A DNA stretch of 64,000 nt from assembly GCA_044226395.1 (NCBI GenBank), contig JBGAHD010000001.1, forward strand, positions 1,116,001 to 1,180,000. Reading direction: 5' to 3'. Position numbers and translations under genes: made by a program. How positions within the stretch are numbered: position 1 is the stretch's first letter; every line of letters begins with the position of its first letter. Of this stretch, positions 10,785-19,207 are shown in pieces. The notes beneath the pieces were generated by a model that was not told the DNA's origin, did no database searches, and saw nothing but the letters and a program-made list of their open reading frames with translations. Origin of the DNA: JBGAHD01 sp044226395. GTDB taxonomy: Bacteria > Pseudomonadota > Gammaproteobacteria > Xanthomonadales > Ahniellaceae.

Positions 10785-12008
10785 TCAGAAAGAAGCCTCA
10801 GCCGACAGCATGTAAAGATTTCTGTCGTAATCGAACTCGCGCACGTCGGAGTCGCGCTGATAGCCGCGCCAGCTGGCGCCAAAACGCATCCAGCGACGCC
10901 ACACGTAGTCCGCGCTCAGGCCGTAGTAGTCGACATTGTCCACGCGCGTCGTCGGCAATTGTTCCTCGCGCGCCACGCCCAAGTCGACCGTCGTGCGAAA
11001 CCGGTCGGACCAATTGTGCGCCCAACCCAGGGTCAGGTCACGCCGCAGAATCAGATCGCCGAAACCGTTGGTCTCGTCGGTCTCGCGGCCCGTGCTCAAG
11101 GTGAAGATCGAGTAGCTGCGCGGGCGCCATTCCAGATTGCCGCGCCACGAAGCGCCGGAAAAATCGCTGCGCGCGGCGTCGGCGAAATGCTTGGCGACGC
11201 GGCCCACCAGGATCGACCCCGAGGTCTTGGCCGTGGCGTCGAACTCCACGCCCACGTAGTAATGGCGCTCGTCGGAATCGAGCGTCGCGCGGTCGTAATC
11301 GAAGTGGCCGTACTCCACGCGCGCCAGACCCGAAGTCTTGGGCGCGAAGCGCCAGTAGAAGGCGCCGGACAGGAACTGATCCTGCCGATCGCGAAACGCG
11401 GTGAACTGACGATTGTTGGCGTAGCGCACGTCGCCCGCGCGCCCGCTGAATTCCAGACGCCCGCGCGCGCCCGGCGCGCCGAAGCGGTATTGCGCGCCGA
11501 TCTCGTCGCGACGAAAGCGATCGGGATCGAGATTGAGATCGCCCAGACTGCCCTCGCGCGCCGCGGTGCCGCGCTGATCGTGATCCCACATCATCGAGGC
11601 GTCGAGCGCGAAGGCATGGCGCAGCACCGGGTTGTACAACCACGAGGCCGACACGCGTTGATCGCGGTAGTTATCCAGGCTGGAACTCGAGTAGTTCACG
11701 AGTTCCGCTTCGTACGACGCGCCGAAACGGCTGCGCTCATTGCCGCCTTCCCAGCGAACGCCGGGCGAGAGGCGAAAGAAGTTCGACGACACCGGCGCGT
11801 CGCCGGAGAGGTTGAGATTGGAGTCGTGACCCAGGGTCAGGCCGAGCGAGGGGAAAAGCCGCCCGAGGCCGATGGCGACGCCCGTGCCCGCCGTGCGCTG
11901 GCGAGTCGTGGGCGCGGTCGGCTGTGTCGAATTGTCGTCGCTGGTGGCATGAAGCGGCGAAACAACCCCGCATAAGGCAACAGCAAATCCCAGCACCAAC
12001 CCCCGCAC
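10785..12008 (-). CDS. Outer-membrane beta-barrel protein of polysaccharide locus (EpsL/BBP2-like)
   Basis: A 407-residue secreted protein with a signal peptide (MRGLVLGFAVALCGV...HA). The mature part is dominated by alternating amphipathic strands rich in Tyr, Phe, Arg and Asp, for example FGASYEAELVNYSSSSLDNY and YYVGVEFDATAKTSG. It ends in Phe (LSAEASF), the usual C-terminal signature of an outer-membrane barrel. It resembles putative beta-barrel porin 2 / EpsL proteins found in exopolysaccharide loci. GTG 12008 has AGGAG five bases upstream. It probably works with the short Wza-like protein 53 bases downstream in passing the polymer across the outer membrane. Confidence 0.85.
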   Translation of the reverse strand: MRGLVLGFAVALCGVVSPLHATSDDNSTQPTAPTTRQRTAGTGVAIGLGRLFPSLGLTLGHDSNLNLSGDAPVSSNFFRLSPGVRWEGGNERSRFGASYEAELVNYSSSSLDNYRDQRVSASWLYNPVLRHAFALDASMMWDHDQRGTAAREGSLGDLNLDPDRFRRDEIGAQYRFGAPGARGRLEFSGRAGDVRYANNRQFTAFRDRQDQFLSGAFYWRFAPKTSGLARVEYGHFDYDRATLDSDERHYYVGVEFDATAKTSGSILVGRVAKHFADAARSDFSGASWRGNLEWRPRSYSIFTLSTGRETDETNGFGDLILRRDLTLGWAHNWSDRFRTTVDLGVAREEQLPTTRVDNVDYYGLSADYVWRRWMRFGASWRGYQRDSDVREFDYDRNLYMLSAEASF

Positions 12009-12038
12009 GCTCGCTCCTGGCAGTGGACGTCCCTCGAA

Positions 12039-12062
12039 GGGGCGTAAGTGTCGCTTACCCCC
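12039..12062 (-). other. Stem-loop in leader of the outer-membrane barrel gene
   Basis: Inverted repeat GGGG-c-GTAAG / CTTAC-CCCC with a five-base loop, in the 112-base gap between the ligase/polymerase gene and the barrel gene. There is no following U-run on the minus strand, so it is not a standard terminator. An attenuator or mRNA stabiliser that separates assembly genes from export genes is possible. Confidence 0.45.
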
Positions 12063-12120
12063 GAAGCATTGCGGATGTTATCAACAAAACTTCACAAGGA
12101 GTATCGCCTAAGTCATGGTT

Positions 12121-13572
12121 TTAACGAGAAATCTCGGCAAAATCCGGGACTGGACCGGGGGCCTCGGGGGTATTCGAGGGCACGGTGCGCGCCAGTTTGC
12201 GCGTGACCACGGCCGCCGCGAGCAGCGCATGGGTCGCCGCCGCGTACGCAGGAATGGCACCGTTGAAGTCCGCCACGGCGTGCAAAATGACGGCCATTAG
12301 CGCGGCGCTGATGCCGAACGCCGCGCCGCGCAATCGCGGGTCGACGCTGCGTCGCAAGGTGCGCAGAGCGGACACCAGGCCATAGCCCATCAAGGCCAAC
12401 CACCCCAGCAATCCGGGCCAGCCGCGCTCGGCCAGCAGTTCCAGCCAATCGTTGTGGGCGTGGTCGTAGAACAGTTGCACGGACTCGGGTTTCGCTTCCG
12501 GAAACGCCACGCGGAAACCGCCCGGCCCCACGCCGGTGTGGGGATGACGCGTCCATAGATCGAACGTCGCGCGCGCCACTTCGGCGCGTTCGGCGTCGAC
12601 ACTCGCGAGGCCTGTCGTCGCCGCGGCCACGGTCGTTTCGCGCAGTCGTTCGGCCACGCGTTCGACGCCGAGCCACGAACCCAACAACACCGCGTCGATG
12701 ATCAACAACGACACCAGCAACCAAAACAGATTGCGCGGCAAGGGCCGCATCAACCACAACGCCAGCGCGCCAGCCATTGCCAGCGCCAGAAAGAACGACA
12801 GATTGCCCATGCGCGACTGCGACAGCACCAGCCCCAGCACGATCACCACCAGCCCCGCGCGCAACCAAGCGCGCGGACCCATCAGCACTTGCAGCCAGGC
12901 GCGCACGCGATCGCGCCAATCGACGCTCGCGCCCTGCCCCAGTTGCGCCACCAGCAAGCCCACGCCCAAGGCGCCGGTCAACGCCAGATAGCCGGCCAAG
13001 TGATTGCGATTGACGAAGGTGCCCGTGGCCACGCCGCGATTGACGACCTTGGGCCCGAACGCATGCCATTCGATGCCCGACAGGGTCATGAAATCCGCGA
13101 ACGCGGCCTGCGCCGCGCCGCCAATGAACAGCGCGAGCAGCAAGGCCATCAAGCGTCGGCGTGAATCGACCGCGCCCAACACCATCAGCGCCAGGGTCAC
13201 GTAGAAGCCTTGCTTGATCGCTTCGAGCCAGGCCGCGTCGGGATCGACCGGCACGTCGGCATCGATCACGCGCGTCAGACCCAGGGCGTGACACCACGTC
13301 CAGGCCCAACCGGCCAACAGCAACACGATCATGGTTGGCGAATGCCGCAGCACGAAGCCCGCGTGCCAACGCCCCGCCGCGATGCCCACGGCCCACATCG
13401 CCGCGACCAGCCAAGTGATCGCCGCGAACCACGGCCAGATCCAATCGCGATTACCGCCGAAGGGCACGGGCAGGCACACCAGCACCGCGATCACGGCGAC
13501 GAGCACGAACGTCGGCGCGCGACGTTCGCCGCCGTGGCGACGCTGGCTCAACTGGCGCGCGCGGCTCCCCAT
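12121..13572 (-). CDS. O-antigen ligase/polymerase family membrane protein (Wzy_C type)
   Basis: A 483-residue polytopic inner-membrane protein with 10-12 hydrophobic segments. A large periplasmic loop carries TRHPHTGVGPGGF and HAHNDWLELLAERGWPG, the pattern of the Wzy_C/O-antigen ligase superfamily whose histidine and arginine residues act in glycan transfer from undecaprenyl diphosphate. It could be the repeat-unit polymerase or a ligase; sequence alone does not separate these. ATG 13572 (MGSRARQLSQ) is chosen because it overlaps the preceding gene by 25 bases; longer in-frame options run through the upstream gene. A second polymerase-like protein lies at 20354-21775. Confidence 0.88.
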   Translation of the reverse strand: MGSRARQLSQRRHGGERRAPTFVLVAVIAVLVCLPVPFGGNRDWIWPWFAAITWLVAAMWAVGIAAGRWHAGFVLRHSPTMIVLLLAGWAWTWCHALGLTRVIDADVPVDPDAAWLEAIKQGFYVTLALMVLGAVDSRRRLMALLLALFIGGAAQAAFADFMTLSGIEWHAFGPKVVNRGVATGTFVNRNHLAGYLALTGALGVGLLVAQLGQGASVDWRDRVRAWLQVLMGPRAWLRAGLVVIVLGLVLSQSRMGNLSFFLALAMAGALALWLMRPLPRNLFWLLVSLLIIDAVLLGSWLGVERVAERLRETTVAAATTGLASVDAERAEVARATFDLWTRHPHTGVGPGGFRVAFPEAKPESVQLFYDHAHNDWLELLAERGWPGLLGWLALMGYGLVSALRTLRRSVDPRLRGAAFGISAALMAVILHAVADFNGAIPAYAAATHALLAAAVVTRKLARTVPSNTPEAPGPVPDFAEISR

Positions 13573-14609
13573 GCGGGCAGTATGCCGGCGGCACGCGCCG
13601 CGCGTCGATGGATCAACAAGGCCAAGGCCAGGAAAGTCGCGAAGGACAGCGGCTGCGGCAGGCCCGCGCGCTCGAGTCCCACGCCGATCACCATGCCAGC
13701 GATCTGCGCGCCCAGCAGCAAGGCCAGACTCGCGTTGACGCCATAACCCGCTCGCTGCAACAGATGATGCGCGTGCTGATGATCCGCGTCGAAGGGCGAA
13801 CGACCCGCGGCCATGCGTCGCCACAGCACCGACACCGTGTCGACCAGGGGCACGGCGAACAACCACAGCGCGGTCACCGGCGCGTACGCGCGCGACGGGC
13901 CTTGCGACAAGCCGACCAGCAGCCACGCCAGCGCCATGCCCAGCGCGAGACTGCCGCCATTGCCCAGATACACGCGCGCCGCGCGCGCGCCGAAGCGCAG
14001 ATTGAACACCAGGAACCCCGCGACGCAGGCAGCGAGCACGGCGGCGAAACGCGCCGCCACGTCATTGCCGGCCTGCCATGCCAGCACGGCTAGGCCCAGG
14101 AACACGATCATCACCAGGCCACCGGCCAAGCCATCCATGCCATCGATCATGTTCGAGGCATTCATCACGCCGACCGCGCAGAACACGGTCGCGGGAATCG
14201 CCAGCCACGCCAGCGGCAACACGCGTCCAGGCAGCAGCAGTTCGCCGAAATCGACCAGCAGCACGCCGCCACCCCAGATCATCGCCAGCGCCGCGATGAT
14301 CTGCGCGACGAAGCGCACCAGCGGCGACAAGTTCAAGCGATCGTCGCTCATGCCCACGGCCAACAGACCCAGCATCGCCAACAGCAACAACCACGCCTGC
14401 GCGCCCAGCCCCGCGCTCAACGCGCCCGCGAGCAGGCCCGCGACGATCGCCGGTCCGCCCAAGGTCGGCACCGCGATGGCGTGAGTCTTGTGCGCGCCGG
14501 GCTCATCGACCAGGGCCCAGCGATGGGCCAAAGGCAGAAAGATCGCGAGCAACAACGCGGTCGTCGCCAGACCGAGCGAGGCGGCGGCGGCGAGCGGCAA
14601 GGCGGACAT
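13548..14609 (-). CDS. Polyprenyl-phosphate sugar-1-phosphate transferase (WecA/MraY family)
   Basis: A 353-residue polytopic membrane enzyme that should start repeat-unit assembly by moving a sugar-1-phosphate (often HexNAc-1-P) from a nucleotide sugar to undecaprenyl phosphate. Family motifs are visible: DEPGAHKTHAIAVPTLGG near the N-terminus, LAVGMSDDRLNLSP (the Mg-binding DD), NASNMIDGMDGLAGG, LGNGGSLALGMALA, and the cytoplasmic HAHHLLQRAGY loop with its histidines. It begins two bases after the stop of the epimerase gene. It is the likely priming enzyme, since no GumD/WbaP-type transferase is in the window. The exact sugar cannot be read from sequence. Confidence 0.93.
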   Translation of the reverse strand: MSALPLAAAASLGLATTALLLAIFLPLAHRWALVDEPGAHKTHAIAVPTLGGPAIVAGLLAGALSAGLGAQAWLLLLAMLGLLAVGMSDDRLNLSPLVRFVAQIIAALAMIWGGGVLLVDFGELLLPGRVLPLAWLAIPATVFCAVGVMNASNMIDGMDGLAGGLVMIVFLGLAVLAWQAGNDVAARFAAVLAACVAGFLVFNLRFGARAARVYLGNGGSLALGMALAWLLVGLSQGPSRAYAPVTALWLFAVPLVDTVSVLWRRMAAGRSPFDADHQHAHHLLQRAGYGVNASLALLLGAQIAGMVIGVGLERAGLPQPLSFATFLALALLIHRRAARAAGILPAWGAARAS

Positions 14610-14611
14610 GA

Positions 14612-15601
14612 TCACGCGGCCTCGGCGTCGTCCCGCGCGCCGGCGCGCACTTGCTCGGCGATCCAGCGATAGGTCGTTTCCAGGCCCTGGACCAAGGGCA
14701 GACTCGGCTTCCAGCCCAGGCGCTCGGCGATCAGGCGATTGTCGGAATTGCGGCCGCGCACGCCGGTCGGGCCGGGCACGTGCTTGATGCTCACGCGCTT
14801 GCCGGCGAGCGTCATGATCATCTCGGCGAACTGGCGGATCGAGACCATTTCTTCCGAGCCGATGTTCACCGGTCCCGTGAAGCTCGATCGCGTCAGGCGC
14901 AGCGTGCCTTCGAGGCATTCGTCGATGTACAGGAACGAGCGCGTCTGCGTGCCATCGCCCCAGATCTCGATCTCGCCGCCGGGCGCGGTCGCCGCGATCT
15001 TGCGGCACAGCGCCGCCGGCGCCTTCTCGCGACCGTCATTCCACGAGCCCAGCGGCCCGAAGATGTTGTGATAGCGCGCCACGCGCACGTTGATGCCGTG
15101 ATTGCGCGCGTAGGCGAAATACAGCCGCTCGCTGAACAATTTCTCCCAGCCGTACTCGCTGTCGGGCGCGGCCGGATAGGCCGAATCCTCGCTGCACGTG
15201 GGATTTTGCGGATCGAGCTGATTGTGCTCGGGGTACATGCAGGCCGAGGACGAATAGAACACGCGGCCCACTGGCGCCTCGCGAATCGCCTCGAGCACAT
15301 TGAGATTGATCTGCGCCGAGTTGTGCATGATCGCGGCATCGTTGGCGCCGGTGAACACGAAGCCGGCGCCGCCCATGTCGGCGGCCAGCTGATAGACCTC
15401 GTCGAAGTCGCCACTCACGGCCTCGCGCGCCACGCGCAGTTCGCGCAGATCGCCGACGGTGAACTCATCGGCGGCGGTCGGCTCGTAACGCGGACGCTTC
15501 AGATCCACGCCACGCACGAAGCAGCCCTCGCCCTTCAGGCGCTTGACCAGATGACTGCCGATGAAACCGCCGGCGCCCAGGACCAATACTCGTTTCATCA
15601 T
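14612..15601 (-). CDS. gme: GDP-mannose 3,5-epimerase-like SDR enzyme
   Basis: A 329-residue extended short-chain dehydrogenase. GAGGFIGSH (9-17) is the NAD site. It resembles plant GDP-mannose 3',5'-epimerase closely. Cys121 in SSSACMYPE, Tyr150 and Lys154 in YGWEK, Lys193 in GREKAPAA and Arg282 in GVRGRNSDN sit where the plant enzyme has Cys145, Tyr174, Lys178, Lys217 and Arg306, all at a constant offset of 24. LAADMGG and GDGTQTRSF are also typical. The expected reaction is GDP-mannose to GDP-L-galactose (and GDP-L-gulose), which would supply an L-sugar to the polymer. The ATG at 15601 overlaps the preceding stop as ATGA. Confidence 0.92.
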   Translation of the reverse strand: MMKRVLVLGAGGFIGSHLVKRLKGEGCFVRGVDLKRPRYEPTAADEFTVGDLRELRVAREAVSGDFDEVYQLAADMGGAGFVFTGANDAAIMHNSAQINLNVLEAIREAPVGRVFYSSSACMYPEHNQLDPQNPTCSEDSAYPAAPDSEYGWEKLFSERLYFAYARNHGINVRVARYHNIFGPLGSWNDGREKAPAALCRKIAATAPGGEIEIWGDGTQTRSFLYIDECLEGTLRLTRSSFTGPVNIGSEEMVSIRQFAEMIMTLAGKRVSIKHVPGPTGVRGRNSDNRLIAERLGWKPSLPLVQGLETTYRWIAEQVRAGARDDAEAA

Positions 15602-16695
15602 TCGCCTCGTTGCCCCAGCAATGCTTCCAACGCGCGCGCCACGCCCGGCGCGTCGCCCACGTCCACGCGCCGGTATCGCTCGGCCGGCAGGTGTTCGCGA
15701 CAGATTAGATCGACGTCGGACTCGGCCGAGCCCACGAACAGCACGGGGCGTCCCGACGCCACGCAAGCGTAAACCTTCGACGGCAAAACGTAGCCCACGA
15801 AAGCGTCACGCAGTGTGATCAAATGCAAATCCGCCGCGCGCAGCACGCCCGGCAAGCGCTCGATCGCCACCGGCTTCGTGCGCGCCAGCGGCAAACCACG
15901 CGCGCGCAACGCCGCTTCCACGGTATCGGCGCGACCCCCGGTGGCATTGAGCCACAGACCCGCCGCATCCGGATAGCGCGCGCAGAATTCGGCGAAGCCC
16001 TCGATCCACGTGCCCTCATCGTGGGCCACGCCCCAATTGCCGGAATACAAGATCACGCGTCGCCCGCGCAGCGCCTCGGGCGGTTCGGCCGGCGCGACGT
16101 CGCCGTCGAAATTCACCGGCGAGGGATCGCGCGCGAGCACGATGCGCTCGGCCGGCACGCCGCAGGCGGCGATGCGTCGACGCTGGTCCTCGCCCAGCAC
16201 CTCGATCACATCGACCCGGCGGCGCCAGAACACGGTCAGCGCGCGCAAGGCCCGCAGCCACGCGGGCGCGCGATCGAGCGCGGCGATCAGGCATTCGGGA
16301 TGAAAATCGGTGATGCGATAGCGCGTGCGTCGACCCAGCAAACGCGCTACCGGCATCACGAAGTGAATGATGTAAGGCGGCGAGCCCGTGAAGCGAACCT
16401 CGTCGGCCTGGCGCAATTCGCGTCGCGCGGCCCACAGCAAGGCGATGTTCGCGCCGAGCGTCCACAGCGCGCGCGTGATCAGGGCGGCCTTGTCATAGGT
16501 CGGCCGATGCACGCGACGCACGACCAGTTCGCCCGCGCCGATGACTTCGCGCGTTTCCGAAGCACCCGCCGACGCGAAACCCACCAAGGTCACCGCATGC
16601 CCCGCGCCCGCCGCTTCGCGCGCGAACGCGAGCGCGTACTGGCCCACGGCGCCAAAGTCGGGCGGCAACCAATCGCAGAGCATCAGGATCTTCAT
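15598..16695 (-). CDS. Glycosyltransferase, GT-B fold (GT4-like)
   Basis: A 365-residue cytoplasmic transferase. The N-terminal MKILMLCDWLPPDFGAVGQYA is typical of GT4-type acceptor domains. The C-terminal nucleotide-sugar domain has ILYSGNWGVAHDEGT and, in place of the usual E-x7-E, a VLPSKVYACVASGRPVLFVG stretch, as in WbuB/Cap-like enzymes. Donor and acceptor are not predictable. ATG 16695 follows the carbamoyltransferase stop by two bases; GTG 16701 would overlap it. It is tightly coupled to the epimerase gene downstream, so it might use the sugar that enzyme makes, though this is only positional. Confidence 0.85.
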   Translation of the reverse strand: MKILMLCDWLPPDFGAVGQYALAFAREAAGAGHAVTLVGFASAGASETREVIGAGELVVRRVHRPTYDKAALITRALWTLGANIALLWAARRELRQADEVRFTGSPPYIIHFVMPVARLLGRRTRYRITDFHPECLIAALDRAPAWLRALRALTVFWRRRVDVIEVLGEDQRRRIAACGVPAERIVLARDPSPVNFDGDVAPAEPPEALRGRRVILYSGNWGVAHDEGTWIEGFAEFCARYPDAAGLWLNATGGRADTVEAALRARGLPLARTKPVAIERLPGVLRAADLHLITLRDAFVGYVLPSKVYACVASGRPVLFVGSAESDVDLICREHLPAERYRRVDVGDAPGVARALEALLGQRGE

Positions 16696-16697
16696 GC

Positions 16698-18458
16698 TCA
16701 CGCCGACGGCCGCGACAGCATCACATCGCCCAGCACCAGCACATCCATGCTCGTGCGCAGGAAGCACGCGAGCGCCTCCTCGGGTCGACACACCACGGGC
16801 TCGTTCTCGTTGAACGAAGTATTGAGCACCATCGGCACGCCCGTGCGCGCGTAAAAGGCGCTGATCAACTGGTGATAGCGCGGATTGTCCTCGCGCGTGA
16901 CCGTCTGCAAGCGGCCCGTCCCGTCGACGTGCGTCACCGCCGGCAGCGCCGAGCGCTTCTCCGCGCGGATGGTGAACACCGAGGCCATGAAGGGCACGTC
17001 GGCATCGGTCTCGAACCAGTCGCGCACGGCCTCGCGCAACACCGAGGGCGCGAACGGCCGGAACGACTCGCGCCGCTTGATCTTGCGATTGAGGATGTCC
17101 TTCATGTCGGCGCGCCGCGGATCGGCCAGGATCGAACGCTGACCCAGCGCGCGCGGGCCCCATTCCATGCGGCCTTGGAACCAACCGATCACGCCGCCAT
17201 CGATCATGCGCTCAACCACGCGCGCGTCGAGCGCGCGGCTGTCGGCGATAGTCTCGACACGGCAACCGCTCGCGGCGATCTCGCTCTCGAAGGTCTTGAG
17301 CGCCGCCGCGATCGCGTCCGCGCCATACGCGGGACCGAGTTGCGCGTGCGCCAGCGGCTCGGGCCGACGACCACTGACTTCCGCCGCGAGCGCGAGCGCC
17401 GCGCCCAACGCGCCGCCCGCGTCATAACCGGCAGCCGCGACATAGACTTCCTCGAACGGCGTCTGCGCCGTGATCTTGCCGTTGGCCACCGAGTTCTGCG
17501 CGCAGCCACCGGCCAGCGCGAGTCGATTGACGCCGTAGCGCGCGTGCAAGGCGCGCAGCAGATGCATCAGCGCTTCCTCATAAACGACCTGGGTCGACCG
17601 CGCCAGGTCCTTGTGCCGTTGCGTCAGCGGCTCGTCCGGCGCGCGCGGCGAACCGAGCAGCATCTCGAGTTCGGGCGAGGACAGTCGCGCGAACGTCGGC
17701 ACGCCATCGTCCCAGTCATAGGCGATGCGTTCGCGGTGATGCACGAAATAGCGCGTGTCGAGCGCGAAGCGACCGCCATCGCCCAGGCTCACGAGTCGCC
17801 GCAGTTGCTCGACATAGCGCGGCTCGCCATACGGCGCCAGGCCCATCACCTTGTACTCGTCGCCGTAATGCGGAAAGCCCAGGAACTGGGTCATCGCCTG
17901 ATAGAACACGCCAAGCGAATGCGGAAACGCCACGCGATCGTCGATCGACAAAGCCGCGCCTTGCCCCACGCCCCAGGCGGCGCTGGCGAAATCGCCCATG
18001 CCATCGATCGACAAGGCCACGGCATTGCCAAACGGCGACGCGAAATACGCCGACGCCAGATGCGCGCGATGATGCTCGACCGGCACGAAGCGCGCATCGA
18101 TGCGCGCGCCCGGAAACACCCGCGCCAGATGCTCGCGCGCGCCCAACCGCTTGCGCCGCGCGCGCAGCCGATCGAACACGAAACGCGGACTCGGCCAATG
18201 GCGCAGCGCGTAACGCACGCGCGGCCAGCGCGCGGCGGCCGGATCGGTGTTGAGCGCCACGTGCGTGAGCTGCTCGGGCGTCACGCCGGCATCGCGCAGA
18301 CACCAGGCGATCGCTTGCTCGGGAAAACCGGCCCAATGCTTGATGCGCCGAAAGCGCTCTTCCTCGGCGGCCGCGACCACGCGGCCATCGATCACCAGGG
18401 CCGCGGCCGAATCGGCGTGGAAGGCATTCAAACCCAGGACGATTACTTCTGCGGCCAC
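16698..18458 (-). CDS. Carbamoyltransferase, NodU/CmcH family
   Basis: A 586-residue cytoplasmic enzyme that transfers a carbamoyl group from carbamoyl phosphate to a hydroxyl, with ATP. The N-terminal Kae1-like domain has LGLNAFHADSAAALV, EEERFRRIKHW and the metal-binding EHHRAHLASAYFASPF. The C-terminal YrdC-like domain has GWFQGRMEWGPRALGQRSIL and KRRESFRPFAPSVL. Length and order match NodU, which carbamoylates Nod factor, and CmcH. GTG 18458 is chosen because AGGAG lies five bases upstream; it overlaps the previous gene by 16 bases. In this setting it should add a carbamoyl group to a sugar of the polysaccharide. Confidence 0.94.
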   Translation of the reverse strand: MAAEVIVLGLNAFHADSAAALVIDGRVVAAAEEERFRRIKHWAGFPEQAIAWCLRDAGVTPEQLTHVALNTDPAAARWPRVRYALRHWPSPRFVFDRLRARRKRLGAREHLARVFPGARIDARFVPVEHHRAHLASAYFASPFGNAVALSIDGMGDFASAAWGVGQGAALSIDDRVAFPHSLGVFYQAMTQFLGFPHYGDEYKVMGLAPYGEPRYVEQLRRLVSLGDGGRFALDTRYFVHHRERIAYDWDDGVPTFARLSSPELEMLLGSPRAPDEPLTQRHKDLARSTQVVYEEALMHLLRALHARYGVNRLALAGGCAQNSVANGKITAQTPFEEVYVAAAGYDAGGALGAALALAAEVSGRRPEPLAHAQLGPAYGADAIAAALKTFESEIAASGCRVETIADSRALDARVVERMIDGGVIGWFQGRMEWGPRALGQRSILADPRRADMKDILNRKIKRRESFRPFAPSVLREAVRDWFETDADVPFMASVFTIRAEKRSALPAVTHVDGTGRLQTVTREDNPRYHQLISAFYARTGVPMVLNTSFNENEPVVCRPEEALACFLRTSMDVLVLGDVMLSRPSA

Positions 18459-19207
18459 AACAACTCCTTGGCGATCAGATATTCCGCCACCATGCGCTCG
18501 CGCGCGTAACGCCAGCCGGCGCGGCCATCGAGCACGACCCCGGCCACCAGCAAGACATAGATCGGCACCAGCCACGGCGCCAGCACGGCCACGCGCCGCA
18601 CGCGATCGCGCCAGCGCATCGCCGACCACGACAGCGCGCGCAAACGATCGGCCTCGAGCCGCGCATACTTACGCTGCGACGCCAGCCAGCGCGGATAAGG
18701 CTTGCGATCGTCGTGAATCATCGGCGAGCGCAACTCGACCACGCGGCCATCGATGAATACGCGTTGCTGATGCCCATGTTGCTCGTAGCGCGCGCGATCG
18801 CGACGCACGATGCAGGTCTGCGCCGGGTACAGCGTCGCGCGCAGCACCTCGCCGTCGATCGCGTAGCGGAACGGCACGCGATACGCGCCGACATCATCGG
18901 CCGGCACCAGCGCGCGAAGTTCTTCGACCAGTTCGGCGCCGACTTGATAGTCGGCATCCAGCGCCATGATCCACGGCGTGCGCACGCCCGCGCGTTCCAG
19001 CGCGAAGGTCCATTGCGCCGCGTGCGATTCGAACGGGTTGACCACCAGCCGCGCATTGGCATGACGCGCGACCAGGGCCGCGGTCTCGTCGCTGCTGCCC
19101 GAGTCGAGCACCACGACCTCGCGCGCCCACGCGAGTGCACTCAACGTGCGATCGATGTTCGCCGCTTCGTTGTAGGTGATGACCACCGGCGTGATCGAGT
19201 CAAGCAT
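18443..19207 (-). CDS. Glycosyltransferase family 2, WaaE/KdtX-like
   Basis: A 254-residue GT-A enzyme. The N-terminal TPVVITYNEAANIDRTL and VVVLDSGSSDET are the nucleotide-binding motifs, and MALDADYQV carries the DxD-like acidic pair. The C-terminal part contains PRWLASQRKYARLEADRL and a single hydrophobic segment (LAPWLVPIYVLLVAGVVL), as in LPS core beta-1,4-glucosyltransferase-like proteins. It is probably peripheral at the inner-membrane face. ATG 19207 overlaps the preceding gene by eight bases. The sugar specificity is not inferable. Confidence 0.88.
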   Translation of the reverse strand: MLDSITPVVITYNEAANIDRTLSALAWAREVVVLDSGSSDETAALVARHANARLVVNPFESHAAQWTFALERAGVRTPWIMALDADYQVGAELVEELRALVPADDVGAYRVPFRYAIDGEVLRATLYPAQTCIVRRDRARYEQHGHQQRVFIDGRVVELRSPMIHDDRKPYPRWLASQRKYARLEADRLRALSWSAMRWRDRVRRVAVLAPWLVPIYVLLVAGVVLDGRAGWRYARERMVAEYLIAKELLWPQK

